Assembly: GCA_900468625.1 (NCBI GenBank)
Contig: UBUL01000024.1
Coordinates: 62,001 to 126,000 of the forward strand
Direction of reading: 5' to 3'
DNA length: 64,000 nt
Origin: Hyphomicrobiales bacterium
GTDB lineage: Bacteria; Pseudomonadota; Alphaproteobacteria; Rhizobiales; Rhizobiaceae
How positions within the stretch are numbered: the first letter of the stretch is position 1; every line of letters starts with the position of its first letter. Of the stretch, positions 54,393 through 63,969 are shown one piece after another. A program made the position numbers and the translations under genes. The notes beneath the pieces are model-generated. The model had not been told where the DNA came from. It ran no database searches and worked only from the letters and a program-made list of their open reading frames with translations.

Positions 54393-56813
54393 TCAATGAG
54401 CGATGGTCGAACCCACTTCGTCGACGCCTTCGACGGTTGCGATCACGGGCGTTTCCACGGTGCCGTCCCACTCGATCGGCTCGGGGCGGCGAACAAGCGC
54501 GTGCTTGATCACCTCGCCCATGCGCGACACGGGAATGATTTCCATGTTGTTCTTCACGTTGTCCGGAATTTCCGCCAGATCCTTGGCGTTTTCTTCCGGG
54601 ATCAGCACCTTCTTGATGCCGCCGCGCAGTGCTGCGAGCAGCTTTTCCTTCAGGCCGCCGATCGGCAGCACGCGGCCGCGCAGCGTGATTTCACCCGTCA
54701 TGGCGACATCCTTGGAAACCGGGATGCCGGTCATGATCGAGACGATCGCGGTTGCCATGGCGACACCGGCCGAAGGGCCGTCCTTCGGCGTAGCACCCTC
54801 CGGCACGTGCACGTGGATGTCGCTCTTGTCGAAGCGCGGCGGCTCGATGCCGAAATCGACGGCGCGCGAGCGGACGTAAGAAGCCGCTGCCGAGATCGAT
54901 TCCTTCATGACTTCCTTCAGATTGCCGGTGACCGTCATGCGGCCCTTGCCCGGCATCATCACGCCTTCGATCGTCAGCAACTCGCCGCCGACTTCGGTCC
55001 AGGCAAGACCGGTGACGACACCGACCTGATCGTCGCGTTCGGCTTCGCCATGGCGGAAGCGCGGCACGCCGAGATAGTCCGGGACGTTCTCCGCCGTGAC
55101 GGCAACCGACTTCACCTTGCCCTTGATGATCTCGGTGACCGCCTTGCGGGCAAGCTTCATCAGTTCGCGCTCGAAGTTACGCACACCGGCCTCGCGGGTG
55201 TACTGCTGGATGATGACCATCAGGGCGCCGTCGGTGACCGAAAACTCGTTCGGCTGCAACGCATGTTCCTTGATGGCCTTCGGCAGCAGGTGCCGCTTGG
55301 CGATCTCGCGCTTTTCGTCCTCGGTGTAGCCGGCGATACGGATGATCTCCATGCGGTCCATCAGGGGCGCAGGGATATTCAGCGTATTCGCCGTCGTGAT
55401 GAACATCACGTCCGACAGGTCGTATTCGACTTCCAGGTAGTGATCCATGAACGTCGAGTTCTGCGCCGGGTCCAGCACCTCAAGCAGCGCCGAAGACGGA
55501 TCGCCGCGATAGTCCTGGCCGAGCTTGTCGATCTCGTCGAGCAGGAACAGCGGGTTGGACTTCTTGGCTTTCTTCATCGACTGGATGACCTTGCCGGGCA
55601 TCGAGCCGATATAGGTGCGGCGGTGACCACGGATCTCGGCTTCGTCGCGAACGCCGCCCAGCGCCATGCGGACATATTCACGGCCGGTCGCCTTGGCGAT
55701 CGACTGGGCGAGCGAGGTCTTGCCGACGCCCGGAGGGCCGACGAGGCACAGGATCGGCCCTTTGATCTTGGTGGCGCGGGCCTGAACGGCCAGATACTCG
55801 ACAATGCGCTCCTTGACCTTGTCCAGACCGAAGTGATCCGCTTCAAGGATCTTCTCGGCGTTGTTCAGGTCAGCCTTGATCTTCGACTTCTTGTGCCAGG
55901 GAATGCCCAGCAGCCAGTCGAGATAGTTGCGCACCACAGTCGCTTCAGCCGACATCGGGCTCATCTGCCGCAGCTTCTTCAGCTCGGCATCGGCCTTTTC
56001 CTTGGCTTCCTTCGACAGCTTGGTCTTGGAGATGCGCTCTTCCAGTTCGGCCATCTCGTCGCGGCCTTCTTCGCCGTCGCCAAGCTCCTTCTGGATCGCC
56101 TTCATCTGTTCATTCAGATAGTATTCGCGCTGCGTTTTCTCCATCTGGCGCTTGACGCGCGAGCGGATGCGCTTCTCGACCTGAAGAACCGAAATCTCGC
56201 CTTCCATGAAGCCGAGCGCCTTTTCCAGGCGAGCCTTGACGCTGGTGGTCTCCAGCATTTCCTGCTTTTCGGTGATCTTGATCGAAAGATGCGATGCGAC
56301 GGTGTCCGCCAGCTTCGAATAATCGTCGATCTGGCTGGCGGCTCCGACCACTTCCGGCGAGATCTTCTTGTTGAGCTTTACATAGCTCTCGAATTCGGAA
56401 ACGACCGAGCGGCTCAAAGCTTCGAGCTCGACCTGATCTTCTTCCGGCTCAGGCAGGACATGGCCGAGGGCTTCGTAGAAGTCTTCGCGTCCGGTATATT
56501 CGTCGATCTCTGCGCGCGCGCGACCCTCCACCAGCACCTTGACGGTGCCGTCGGGCAGTTTCAGCAGCTGCAGGACGTTCGCAACGGTGCCGACCTTATG
56601 GATGGCATCCGGCGCGGGATCATCATCGCTGGCATTGATCTGGGTGACGAGCATGATCTGCTTGTCCGAACCCATGACCTCTTCCAGGGCGCGAATGGAT
56701 TTTTCCCGTCCGACGAACAGAGGCACGATCATGTGGGGGAAGACCACGATGTCGCGCAACGGCAGTACCGGATAGGCAATGCTGTCGTGTGTCGCAGACG
56801 TTTTCTTACTCAT
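54393..56813 (-). CDS. lon: ATP-dependent protease Lon
   Basis: 806 residues from the ATG at 56813 with AAGGA upstream. The N-terminal substrate domain (VLPLRDIVVFPHMIVPLFVG), Walker A GPPGVGKT near residue 355, Walker B LFLLDEIDKLGQD, sensor sequence and the C-terminal Ser-Lys protease site DGPSAGVAMATA (Ser near 680) are complete. It degrades misfolded and some regulatory proteins. In alphaproteobacteria it also affects cell cycle and exopolysaccharide control. An upstream region with a possible heat-shock promoter fits. Confidence 0.97.
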   Translation of the reverse strand: MSKKTSATHDSIAYPVLPLRDIVVFPHMIVPLFVGREKSIRALEEVMGSDKQIMLVTQINASDDDPAPDAIHKVGTVANVLQLLKLPDGTVKVLVEGRARAEIDEYTGREDFYEALGHVLPEPEEDQVELEALSRSVVSEFESYVKLNKKISPEVVGAASQIDDYSKLADTVASHLSIKITEKQEMLETTSVKARLEKALGFMEGEISVLQVEKRIRSRVKRQMEKTQREYYLNEQMKAIQKELGDGEEGRDEMAELEERISKTKLSKEAKEKADAELKKLRQMSPMSAEATVVRNYLDWLLGIPWHKKSKIKADLNNAEKILEADHFGLDKVKERIVEYLAVQARATKIKGPILCLVGPPGVGKTSLAQSIAKATGREYVRMALGGVRDEAEIRGHRRTYIGSMPGKVIQSMKKAKKSNPLFLLDEIDKLGQDYRGDPSSALLEVLDPAQNSTFMDHYLEVEYDLSDVMFITTANTLNIPAPLMDRMEIIRIAGYTEDEKREIAKRHLLPKAIKEHALQPNEFSVTDGALMVIIQQYTREAGVRNFERELMKLARKAVTEIIKGKVKSVAVTAENVPDYLGVPRFRHGEAERDDQVGVVTGLAWTEVGGELLTIEGVMMPGKGRMTVTGNLKEVMKESISAAASYVRSRAVDFGIEPPRFDKSDIHVHVPEGATPKDGPSAGVAMATAIVSIMTGIPVSKDVAMTGEITLRGRVLPIGGLKEKLLAALRGGIKKVLIPEENAKDLAEIPDNVKNNMEIIPVSRMGEVIKHALVRRPEPIEWDGTVETPVIATVEGVDEVGSTIAH

Positions 56814-57232
56814 GTCATTTCCTTTCCGTCGTCCCGTTCCCGGGCTCTCTGCCGGCTTGGGGGAGTTAGCCGGCTCTCTCACTTGGTAAACAAGTGGAGC
56901 TTCACACTGCCTATTTCAAGTCACGGGAAACGTCCGCCATCAGGCGGCGATCCCGCGTATTCGCAAGGGGGAACGCAACAACAAGACACCAGAACCCGGC
57001 AACTCGAATACTGCGGGCGACGTAACAATCCGAAGAAAAACGCCGCGCCTGCGCCCTGTCCGCCGAATGCTCCAGAATCATGCCATCATGGCTGCAGCAG
57101 GGGCTCTTCACAACCGGTTCCGACGGCATTCCGATAAGCTTATCCAAGACTTTATCAGCAAACTGCACGGTTTTTCAAACAGAAAGAGGCTCGCCGATGA
57201 CGAGCCCCCGATTCGTGATCACGGATGGTGGA
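56814..57232. promoter_or_regulatory. lon upstream region with possible heat-shock promoter; clpX terminator at the far end
   Basis: 419 bases. On the minus strand CTTGAA (56920-56915) and CCACTT (56897-56892) are 17 bases apart, resembling a sigma-32 promoter of rhizobia. The start of the -10 overlaps a 15-base palindrome ACTTGTTTACCAAGT (56881-56895, 5-base arms). At the other end a hairpin GGCTCG/CGAGCC (57188-57206) with a short T-rich tail could end clpX. A frame at 56911-57168 is not believable as a gene. Confidence 0.4.
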
Positions 57233-58510
57233 TCAGGCCGTAGCGTTAGCCTTTTCTTCCTGCCGATCGGCGTAGATGTATAGCGGGCGGGCGGAGCCGC
57301 GAACCACTTCCTCGGAAATGACCACTTCGCGCACGCCTTCCAGCGCCGGCAGCTCGAACATGGTGTCGAGGAGGATCTTCTCCATGATGGAGCGCAGGCC
57401 GCGAGCACCCGTCTTGCGGACGATCGCCTTACGGGCGATTTCGCGCAGCGCATCCTCGTGGAAGGTCAACTCGACGTCTTCCATCTCGAACAGGCGCTGA
57501 TACTGCTTCACCAGCGCGTTCTTCGGCTCGGACAGGATTTGGATCAACGCGTCCTCGTCAAGGTCCTCCAGTGTCGCCAAAACGGGCAGACGACCGATGA
57601 ATTCCGGGATGAGGCCAAACTTCACCAGATCTTCCGGCTCCAGCTCGCGCAGCACTTCGCCGACGCGGCGGTCATCCGGTGCCTTGACGGTGGCGCCGAA
57701 GCCGATCGAGGTCTTCTCGCCGCGGGCGGAGATGATCTTGTCCAGGCCTGCGAAGGCGCCGCCGCAGATGAAGAGGATGTTGGTCGTGTCCACCTGCAGG
57801 AATTCCTGCTGAGGATGCTTGCGGCCGCCCTGCGGGGGAACCGAAGCCACCGTGCCTTCCATGATCTTTAGAAGCGCCTGCTGCACGCCCTCGCCCGAGA
57901 CATCGCGCGTGATCGACGGATTATCCGACTTGCGGGAAATCTTGTCGACTTCGTCGATGTAGACGATGCCGCGCTGCGCACGCTCGACGTTGTAGTCGGC
58001 GGCCTGCAGCAGCTTGAGAATGATGTTTTCGACGTCTTCGCCGACATAGCCCGCTTCGGTCAGCGTGGTCGCGTCGGCCATGGTGAACGGCACGTCGATG
58101 ATGCGGGCGAGCGTCTGAGCCAGGTAGGTCTTGCCGCAGCCGGTCGGTCCGACCAGCATGATGTTCGACTTCGACAGCTCGACGTCACCGTTCTTCGATG
58201 CGTGCGCGAGACGCTTGTAATGGTTGTGAACGGCAACGGAGAGGATCTTCTTCGCCTGCCGCTGGCCGATGACGTATTCGTCGAGAACCTTGATGATGTC
58301 CTGCGGGGTCGGGACACCGTCACGGGACTTCACCATCGAGGATTTGTTTTCCTCGCGGATAATGTCCATGCAGAGTTCAACGCACTCGTCACAGATGAAT
58401 ACGGTCGGTCCGGCAATCAACTTCCGGACTTCATGCTGGCTCTTACCGCAGAACGAACAATAAAGCGTGTTCTTTGAGTCGCCGCCGTTGCTGCCGCTGA
58501 CTTTGCTCAT
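57233..58510 (-). CDS. clpX: ATP-dependent Clp protease ATPase subunit ClpX
   Basis: 425 residues from the ATG at 58510 after GGAAGG. The zinc-binding domain has CSFCGKSQ and ICDECVELC; Walker A is GPTGCGKT, Walker B VYIDEVDKI, the pore loop GYVGEDVEN and the ClpP-docking region IGF near 268 (TSIGFGATV). It unfolds tagged proteins and feeds them to ClpP, which in Caulobacter and rhizobia is tied to cell-cycle control. It lies after clpP with about 300 bases between. Confidence 0.97.
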   Translation of the reverse strand: MSKVSGSNGGDSKNTLYCSFCGKSQHEVRKLIAGPTVFICDECVELCMDIIREENKSSMVKSRDGVPTPQDIIKVLDEYVIGQRQAKKILSVAVHNHYKRLAHASKNGDVELSKSNIMLVGPTGCGKTYLAQTLARIIDVPFTMADATTLTEAGYVGEDVENIILKLLQAADYNVERAQRGIVYIDEVDKISRKSDNPSITRDVSGEGVQQALLKIMEGTVASVPPQGGRKHPQQEFLQVDTTNILFICGGAFAGLDKIISARGEKTSIGFGATVKAPDDRRVGEVLRELEPEDLVKFGLIPEFIGRLPVLATLEDLDEDALIQILSEPKNALVKQYQRLFEMEDVELTFHEDALREIARKAIVRKTGARGLRSIMEKILLDTMFELPALEGVREVVISEEVVRGSARPLYIYADRQEEKANATA

Positions 58511-58750
58511 ATCACTTTCCTTCCAGCACGCCGCCAATTTCCAATTTGAAATCGCGGTCCACTCTATGCGCCCGCCGGATCCGCCCCTCGTTTCAGCAGA
58601 TCGCGGCGCCCTTCAGGGTACTGAACGCAGGCCAGCCAACCAACCGGAACTGCGTGGCAACGATCCCTTTCGAATGCCGAATGCCATGTCACAAAAAAGC
58701 TACATAGCATTAATGCTTACTATTACCGCGTTCCGTTCCACATTAAACCC

Positions 58751-58773
58751 CTATTCCATCACAAATGGGATAG
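58751..58773 (-). terminator. Imperfect hairpin after clpP
   Basis: CTATTCCAT/ATGGGATAG with a 5-base loop, one G-T pair in the stem, about 36 bases after the clpP stop. On the minus strand GGGGTTTAATG follows. It may partly terminate clpP. Nearby is a 12-base palindrome AGCATTAATGCT (58706-58717) of unknown use before clpX. Confidence 0.35.
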
Positions 58774-58808
58774 AACTGTGGCGCGGAAGTCACCGCCCCG
58801 CGAATAAA

Positions 58809-59441
58809 TCACGCGGCGGTTTCGCCCTCTATTTCGGTACGCGAGGTCAGCACCTTGTCGATCAGACCCCATTCCTTGGCCTCGTCCGAGGACATGAAAT
58901 GGTCACGATCGAGCGTCTGCTCGACCTCTTCGTAAGTCCGGCCGCAATGCTTGACATAAACCTCATTGAGACGGCGCTTCATTTTGATGATGTCGCGCGC
59001 GTGGCGTTCGATGTCCGAAGCCTGCCCCTGGAAGCCGCCCGAAGGCTGGTGAACCATGATGCGCGAGTTCGGCGTTGCGAAGCGCATATCCTTGTCGCCC
59101 GCAGCCAGAAGCAGCGATCCCATGGATGCGGCCTGGCCGATGCAGAGCGTCGAAACCGCCGGCTTGATGAACTGCATCGTGTCGTAGATTGCCATGCCGG
59201 CGGTAACGACGCCGCCCGGCGAATTGATGTAGAGCGCGATCTCTTTCTTCGGGTTTTCTGCCTCCAGGAAGAGAAGCTGGGCGCACACCAGCGTCGCCAT
59301 ATGGTCTTCGACCGGTCCGGTCAGGAAAATGATGCGTTCCTTCAGCAGGCGGGAATAGATGTCGTACGACCGTTCCCCGCGGTTGGTCTGCTCGACAACC
59401 ATCGGCACCAGAGCCATAGCTGTATCGACTGGATTTCTCAT
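58809..59441 (-). CDS. clpP: ATP-dependent Clp protease proteolytic subunit ClpP
   Basis: 210 residues. The catalytic triad is Ser106 (GQAASMGSLLLAAG), His131 (MVHQPSGG) and Asp180 region (TLDRDHF). The start MRNPVDTAMALVP, AAGGA upstream, fits rhizobial ClpP1. It forms the 14-mer chamber with ClpX and ClpA. A promoter-like pair and an inverted repeat lie upstream. Confidence 0.97.
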   Translation of the reverse strand: MRNPVDTAMALVPMVVEQTNRGERSYDIYSRLLKERIIFLTGPVEDHMATLVCAQLLFLEAENPKKEIALYINSPGGVVTAGMAIYDTMQFIKPAVSTLCIGQAASMGSLLLAAGDKDMRFATPNSRIMVHQPSGGFQGQASDIERHARDIIKMKRRLNEVYVKHCGRTYEEVEQTLDRDHFMSSDEAKEWGLIDKVLTSRTEIEGETAA

Positions 59442-59488
59442 GTGCGTCCTTTATCAAACTTGTCCCGACGACGGAAACGCCGGGAATC

Positions 59489-59540
59489 GGAGTAAAAATC
59501 CTTTACTCCTACATAGAGTGTCCCTGCCCTGCACTTCAAG
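59489..59540 (-). promoter_or_regulatory. Possible clpP promoter and leader inverted repeat
   Basis: On the minus strand CTTGAA (59540-59535) and CTATGT (59516-59511) are 18 bases apart. Immediately downstream, at the expected transcript start, a perfect 8-base inverted repeat GGAGTAAA/TTTACTCC with a 5-base centre (59489-59509) could be an operator or an RNA hairpin of the leader. Match by eye only. Confidence 0.4.
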
Positions 59541-59845
59541 ACGCCCGAAAGCATAACGTCAAAAAGCACCAATGCCCCAGGAGGCGTTGACAAAACATTT
59601 CTAAACACCGCGGTTGGAATGCCAAGACGCTACGGCGCCACGTCATTCGCTACCCACCGCATTTCCGAACCGAAAGGTGAAGGAAGCGTGAAGGCTCCTG
59701 CAGGTTCGCGAAGATCCTGGACACGAGCAAAATTTACCAACTCACTTAAGGAACTTGCCACCTAATTGCGCAAAGATGGGTCGATAGCAGAAACCGTCGG
59801 ACTTTAGCCTCGACGGAGGCTGCCGGAAGCGGAGAAACGCCGATC
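59541..59845. other. Intergenic region between clpP promoter and the diguanylate cyclase gene
   Basis: It holds no credible gene. On the plus strand TTGACA near 59586 has no matching -10. The promoter of the cyclase gene must lie here but I could not pick it out. Confidence 0.4.
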
Positions 59846-61099
59846 GTGCTGAACATGACCACAGGCCTGACCATCTGGTGCTCGGAAGCCATCACTCTGG
59901 CTACCGTTCTTCTCCTTGCGTGGCGGCACGATCGCAAATCCCCAGCCTATTTGATCTGGGCCGCGGGCTTTACCGTCAGCGCCGTGGGATTTGCTCTGGT
60001 GGCAGCTCGCGGCATCATCCCCAACATATGGTCGATCCAGATCGGCAATGCCGTCGGGCTGCTCGGCGAAAGTGCCTGGATCGCCGGGTTCCGGGTAATG
60101 GACAAGCGCAAGCCGGAATGGTCCGCATTCCTGCCTCCCGTGCTCTGGCTGATCGGCGCCAGCCTACCTTGGGTCGCCGGCAATTTCGTCAACCGCATCG
60201 TCGTCTACGATCTTGCAAGCGCCGTCGGCGCAACCCTGCTCGCCTTCGCTGTCCAGCCTGCGGATGGCCGGCGCGAGCCGGCCCGCGGGCAGCTCGGCCT
60301 GGTTTTCGTAGCGCTTGCCTGCTTCTGCTTCGGCTCGGCTCTCTGGATGGTGCTCATAGCACCTCCGTTGGAGACGGCCATGATCTATCGCGGCTACATG
60401 GCGCTCGGCTATGCGCTGCTGGTCATCATCGCGATCGTCCTCAACGGAAAACTTTTGATGGAGCGTGCCGAACGCCGCTGGCGGGCGATTTCCATCACCG
60501 ACACGCTGACAGGCGTCCTCAATCGACGTGGGCTTCAGGAAAGTTACGAGATTCTCGCCGAGGAGAGGCAGCAACAGCCGCAGAAGCTCGCCGCGCTGCT
60601 GTTCGATCTCGACCACTTCAAGAAAATCAACGACCGCCATGGCCACCAGGCGGGCGATGCCGTCCTGGTCGAGTTCGCCCGCATCGCCCGCCAGTTCGTG
60701 CCGCGCAGCGGCGCGTTCGGCAGAATGGGCGGCGAAGAGTTCGTCGCCTTCGTTCCGATAGACGAGCAATCGCAGGCCGAAGCGCTGGCCGAGACCATTC
60801 GCGCCGATTTCTGTCGCGTGCCGCTGCTTGCCGGCCGCTCGCTAGTGCCGGCGACGGTCAGCATCGGCGTGGCGCTCATGCCCCGCGACACGGTCAGCTG
60901 GGATCGGCTGGTCTCCTCCGCAGACCGGGCGCTTTACGCCGCCAAGCGTGCCGGGCGCAACTGCACCATCGTCTTCAATGAAATGCAGACTGCGGGAGAG
61001 CCCGACGCGACGCCGGCGGCCGGCGAAGGCGAGCTGGTACCGACGCTGGACGACCAGATCCACGCCCTGCGGCGCATGGGTACGCTCGCCAGGATGTGA
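59846..61099 (+). CDS. Membrane-bound diguanylate cyclase (GGDEF domain)
   Basis: 417 residues from GTG, 11 bases after GGAG. The N-terminal 200 residues have about six transmembrane helices with no recognised sensor name. The GGDEF domain (about 215-380) has the metal-binding Asp in LLFDLDHFKKINDRHGH (D254) and an active-site GGEEF (295-299). The inhibitory RxxD motif expected five residues before GGEEF is absent (PRSG there), so the enzyme should not be product-inhibited by this route. It would raise c-di-GMP, possibly affecting motility and polysaccharide. It is convergent with pstB. Confidence 0.9.
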   Translation: MLNMTTGLTIWCSEAITLATVLLLAWRHDRKSPAYLIWAAGFTVSAVGFALVAARGIIPNIWSIQIGNAVGLLGESAWIAGFRVMDKRKPEWSAFLPPVLWLIGASLPWVAGNFVNRIVVYDLASAVGATLLAFAVQPADGRREPARGQLGLVFVALACFCFGSALWMVLIAPPLETAMIYRGYMALGYALLVIIAIVLNGKLLMERAERRWRAISITDTLTGVLNRRGLQESYEILAEERQQQPQKLAALLFDLDHFKKINDRHGHQAGDAVLVEFARIARQFVPRSGAFGRMGGEEFVAFVPIDEQSQAEALAETIRADFCRVPLLAGRSLVPATVSIGVALMPRDTVSWDRLVSSADRALYAAKRAGRNCTIVFNEMQTAGEPDATPAAGEGELVPTLDDQIHALRRMGTLARM

Positions 61100-61200
61100 C
61101 CGGCTTATCCGGCACTCCCTCTGAAGGGCTGCTACAGCGCCATCGAACAGCTTGACCAAATCCCGCGACCGCCCAACGAAGCGGCCATCCTGAAACGCCA

Positions 61201-61225
61201 AAGGCGCGCTTCGACGGCGCGCCTT
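61201..61225 (-). terminator. Hairpin terminator between pstB and the convergent cyclase gene
   Basis: A perfect 9-base stem AAGGCGCGC/GCGCGCCTT with a 7-base loop, about 45 bases after the pstB stop. The minus-strand tail is TTTGGCGTTTC. It may serve both convergent genes. Confidence 0.55.
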
Positions 61226-61269
61226 CGCAAATTACAAGGCAATCTGTTGCCAGGCGATCTCTTGCCGTA

Positions 61270-62106
61270 TCAGCCGTAACGACCGGTGATGTAATCTTCC
61301 GTACGCTTGACCTTGGGCGCCTGGAAGATCTGTTCGGTCGCACCATATTCGATGAGCTCGCCGAGATACATGAAGGCGGTGCTGTCGGAGATACGGCTCG
61401 CCTGCTGCATATTGTGCGTGACGATGACGATGGTGAATTCGCCCTTCAGCTGCGATACCAATTCCTCGACCTTGGCGGTCGAGATCGGGTCCAGAGCCGA
61501 GGTCGGCTCGTCGAGCAGGAGGACTTCGGGACGGATTGCAATGGCGCGAGCGATGCAGAGGCGCTGCTGCTGGCCGCCGGAAAGGCCAAGGCCGCTCTGG
61601 TGCAGCTTGTCCTTCACTTCGCTCCACAACGCGGTTTCCGTCAGCGCCGCTTCGACGCGGACGTCCATTTCCGCCTTGGAAATCTTTTCGTAGAGCCGGA
61701 TACCGAAGGCAACGTTCTCGTAGATCGACATCGGGAACGGCGTGGGCTTCTGGAACACCATGCCGACCTTGGCGCGCAAATCGTTCAGATCGACGTCCTT
61801 GGTAAGAATATTACGGCCATCCAGCAGGATCTCGCCCGCAACAGTCTGCCCCGGATAGAGATCATACATCCGGTTGAACGTGCGCAGCAGCGTGGACTTG
61901 CCGCAACCCGAAGGGCCGATGAAGGCGGTCACCGCATTTTTGCGTATCGTCATATTCACGCTCTTCAGAACGCGATGGCCGTTCTGATAGGTGAAATCGA
62001 GGTTCTTCACCTCAAGTTTCGCAAGCGCGCCGAGATCCGACTGGGAAGCGGCGCCCTTCCCCGGCTGTGCATTGACGCTCTGGAAATTGTTGTCGCTCAT
62101 GTTCAT
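61270..62106 (-). CDS. pstB: Phosphate ABC transporter ATPase PstB
   Basis: 278 residues from the ATG at 62106 after AGGA; a second ATG at 62100 is possible. Walker A IGPSGCGKST, signature LSGGQQQRLCIARAIA, Walker B VLLLDEPTSALDP and the Pst-type NRMYDLYPG and QKPTPFPMSIYENVAFG are intact. It drives high-affinity phosphate uptake with PstA and PstC. The usual phoU and phoB genes do not follow; instead there is a convergent gene 170 bases on. Confidence 0.96.
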   Translation of the reverse strand: MNMSDNNFQSVNAQPGKGAASQSDLGALAKLEVKNLDFTYQNGHRVLKSVNMTIRKNAVTAFIGPSGCGKSTLLRTFNRMYDLYPGQTVAGEILLDGRNILTKDVDLNDLRAKVGMVFQKPTPFPMSIYENVAFGIRLYEKISKAEMDVRVEAALTETALWSEVKDKLHQSGLGLSGGQQQRLCIARAIAIRPEVLLLDEPTSALDPISTAKVEELVSQLKGEFTIVIVTHNMQQASRISDSTAFMYLGELIEYGATEQIFQAPKVKRTEDYITGRYG

Positions 62107-62135
62107 GGTCTCATTCCTATAGTTCGGCGGCTGCG

Positions 62136-62987
62136 TCACTGACGGCGCCCACTCAAGACACGGGCAAGGATGTTCAGGGCAAGGATGGCGACGGTGATGA
62201 TCAGCGCGCCGGCCCAAGCCAATTGTTTCAGATCCTCGCCGGGATCGGCGGCGAGCGTATTGATGGCGACCGGCAGCGTGGCGATCGGACCGGTCAGACC
62301 CGCATTCATGAATTTGCTGTAGCCGGCCGTAAAGAGAAGCGGCGCGGTTTCCCCGCTGATGCGGGCGACGGCCAGCAGGATACCGGTGAGGATGCCCGTC
62401 CAGGCGGAACGGTAGATCACCATCATCATGGACTTCCAGCGCGGTGCGCCGAGCGCGGCAGTCGCCTCACGAAGCGCATTCGGCACAAGCAACAGCATGT
62501 CCTGCGTCGTGCGGTTGACGACCGGAAGGGCAATCAGCGCCAGCGCGAGGATGCCGGCGATGGCGGAGTTGCCGTGCATGGGCACGACCACGGCGCCGTA
62601 GACGAACACGCCGACGATAATCGAGGGTGCGGACAGCAAGATATCGTTGAGGAACTTGGCTGCTTCGGCAAGTTTGGAGCCGTTGGCATATTCCACCAGA
62701 TAGGTTCCGGCGAGAATGCCGATCGGCGCGGCGATCAGGATGGCACAGCCGGTGACGAGTACCGTGCCGTAGATTGCGTTGATCAAGCCGCCACGCGAGC
62801 CCTGAGCCGGGATAGACATGGTAAAGACGTCAAGGTTCAGCGCCGATACACCGCGGAAAACCAAGGTTACGAGGATCACGCTGAGAAAGAATATACCAAG
62901 GATGGCGGCGAGGAAGCACAAGGCCATCATCACCCGGTTCTTCCCATAGCGCCTCGACACTAGATTCTGACGAATTGCATTTTCCAT
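62136..62987 (-). CDS. pstA: Phosphate ABC transporter permease PstA
   Basis: 283 residues with six helices. The binding-protein-dependent permease loop is EATAALGAPRWKSMMMVIYR (around 195-215). The start at 62987 has AGGA eight bases before. The next gene is pstB, 29 bases on. Confidence 0.95.
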   Translation of the reverse strand: MENAIRQNLVSRRYGKNRVMMALCFLAAILGIFFLSVILVTLVFRGVSALNLDVFTMSIPAQGSRGGLINAIYGTVLVTGCAILIAAPIGILAGTYLVEYANGSKLAEAAKFLNDILLSAPSIIVGVFVYGAVVVPMHGNSAIAGILALALIALPVVNRTTQDMLLLVPNALREATAALGAPRWKSMMMVIYRSAWTGILTGILLAVARISGETAPLLFTAGYSKFMNAGLTGPIATLPVAINTLAADPGEDLKQLAWAGALIITVAILALNILARVLSGRRQ

Positions 62988-62997
62988 GATTTATTCC

Positions 62998-63969
62998 TCA
63001 GTGCGAGTCGCCGCGGCCGATCATCCATCTTGCCAGCGCGAGCACGCCGAAGGAAAGGATGAACAGAAGCAGGCCGAGCGCGATCAAGCTCGACAATTGC
63101 AGACCGTCGGCATCGCCGAAGTTATTCGCGATCTGGGCGGAAATGGTGGTGGACGGCGAGATGATCGACGACTGCAGGCGGCTCACCGAGCCGACAACGA
63201 AGGTGACGGCCATGGTTTCGCCAAGCGCGCGGCCGAGGCCGAGCATGATGCCACCGACGAGGCCGCGGCGTGTGTAGGGTATCAGAATGTGGCGAGCCAC
63301 CTCCCATGTGGTCATGCCCATGCCGTAAGCGGATTCGCGCAGCATCGGCGGCACTGTGCTGAACACGTCGCGCGAGATCGCGGTGATGAACGGCAGGATC
63401 ATGACGGCGAGCACGAGGCTTGCCGTCAGCAGGCCGACACCCGGTGCCGGTGGCTGGAACAGCAAGCCGATTACCGGCACCTGCCCGACCGTCGCGATGA
63501 GGAAAGGCAGGATATAATTCTGCATCAGCGGCACGAGAATGAACAGGCCGACGATGCCGTAGATGATGGAGGGAACGCCCGCCAGAAGCTCGATGGCCGT
63601 GCTGATCGGACGGCGCAGGCTACCGGGGCAAAGTTCCGTGAGGAAGATGGCGATGCCGATGCCCAGGGGAACGGCAATCAGCATGGCGATGAACGAACTC
63701 ACCAGCGTACCGACTACGGCAGGCACGGCGCCATAAATATCGGCCGGCGCGCTCCATTTGGTGCCCCAGAGGAACGACAGGCCAAAGGTTTGAAATGTAG
63801 GCAAGGCATCGATGACGAGAACCACAAGGATCGCCAGCAGCATAAGCACGACAAGAATGGCCGAGCCAAGCGTCATCAAATAGAAAATCCGATCCTGTAT
63901 CCGGAATTTTCTGGTGGCGGCGGAAGTATTCACAGCCTGGAAGCCAGCCATCTGAGTCGCGTCAGCCAT
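62998..63969 (-). CDS. pstC: Phosphate ABC transporter permease PstC
   Basis: 323 residues with six to seven helices and a cytoplasmic N-terminal extension (about 30 residues). The permease loop is ESAYGMGMTTWEVARHILIP (around 215-235). The start follows AAGGGG. The gene lies at the right edge of the window, so pstS, if next, is outside. Confidence 0.95.
   Translation of the reverse strand: MADATQMAGFQAVNTSAATRKFRIQDRIFYLMTLGSAILVVLMLLAILVVLVIDALPTFQTFGLSFLWGTKWSAPADIYGAVPAVVGTLVSSFIAMLIAVPLGIGIAIFLTELCPGSLRRPISTAIELLAGVPSIIYGIVGLFILVPLMQNYILPFLIATVGQVPVIGLLFQPPAPGVGLLTASLVLAVMILPFITAISRDVFSTVPPMLRESAYGMGMTTWEVARHILIPYTRRGLVGGIMLGLGRALGETMAVTFVVGSVSRLQSSIISPSTTISAQIANNFGDADGLQLSSLIALGLLLFILSFGVLALARWMIGRGDSH

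Noticed and set aside
54249..57137. 962-codon plus-strand frame antisense to lon
   Set aside because: Covers Lon exactly and crosses the lon terminator; it is a mirror of Lon codons, rich in Arg, His and Asp.
56911..57168. 85-codon minus-strand frame between clpX and lon
   Set aside because: No ribosome site; overlaps the likely lon promoter.
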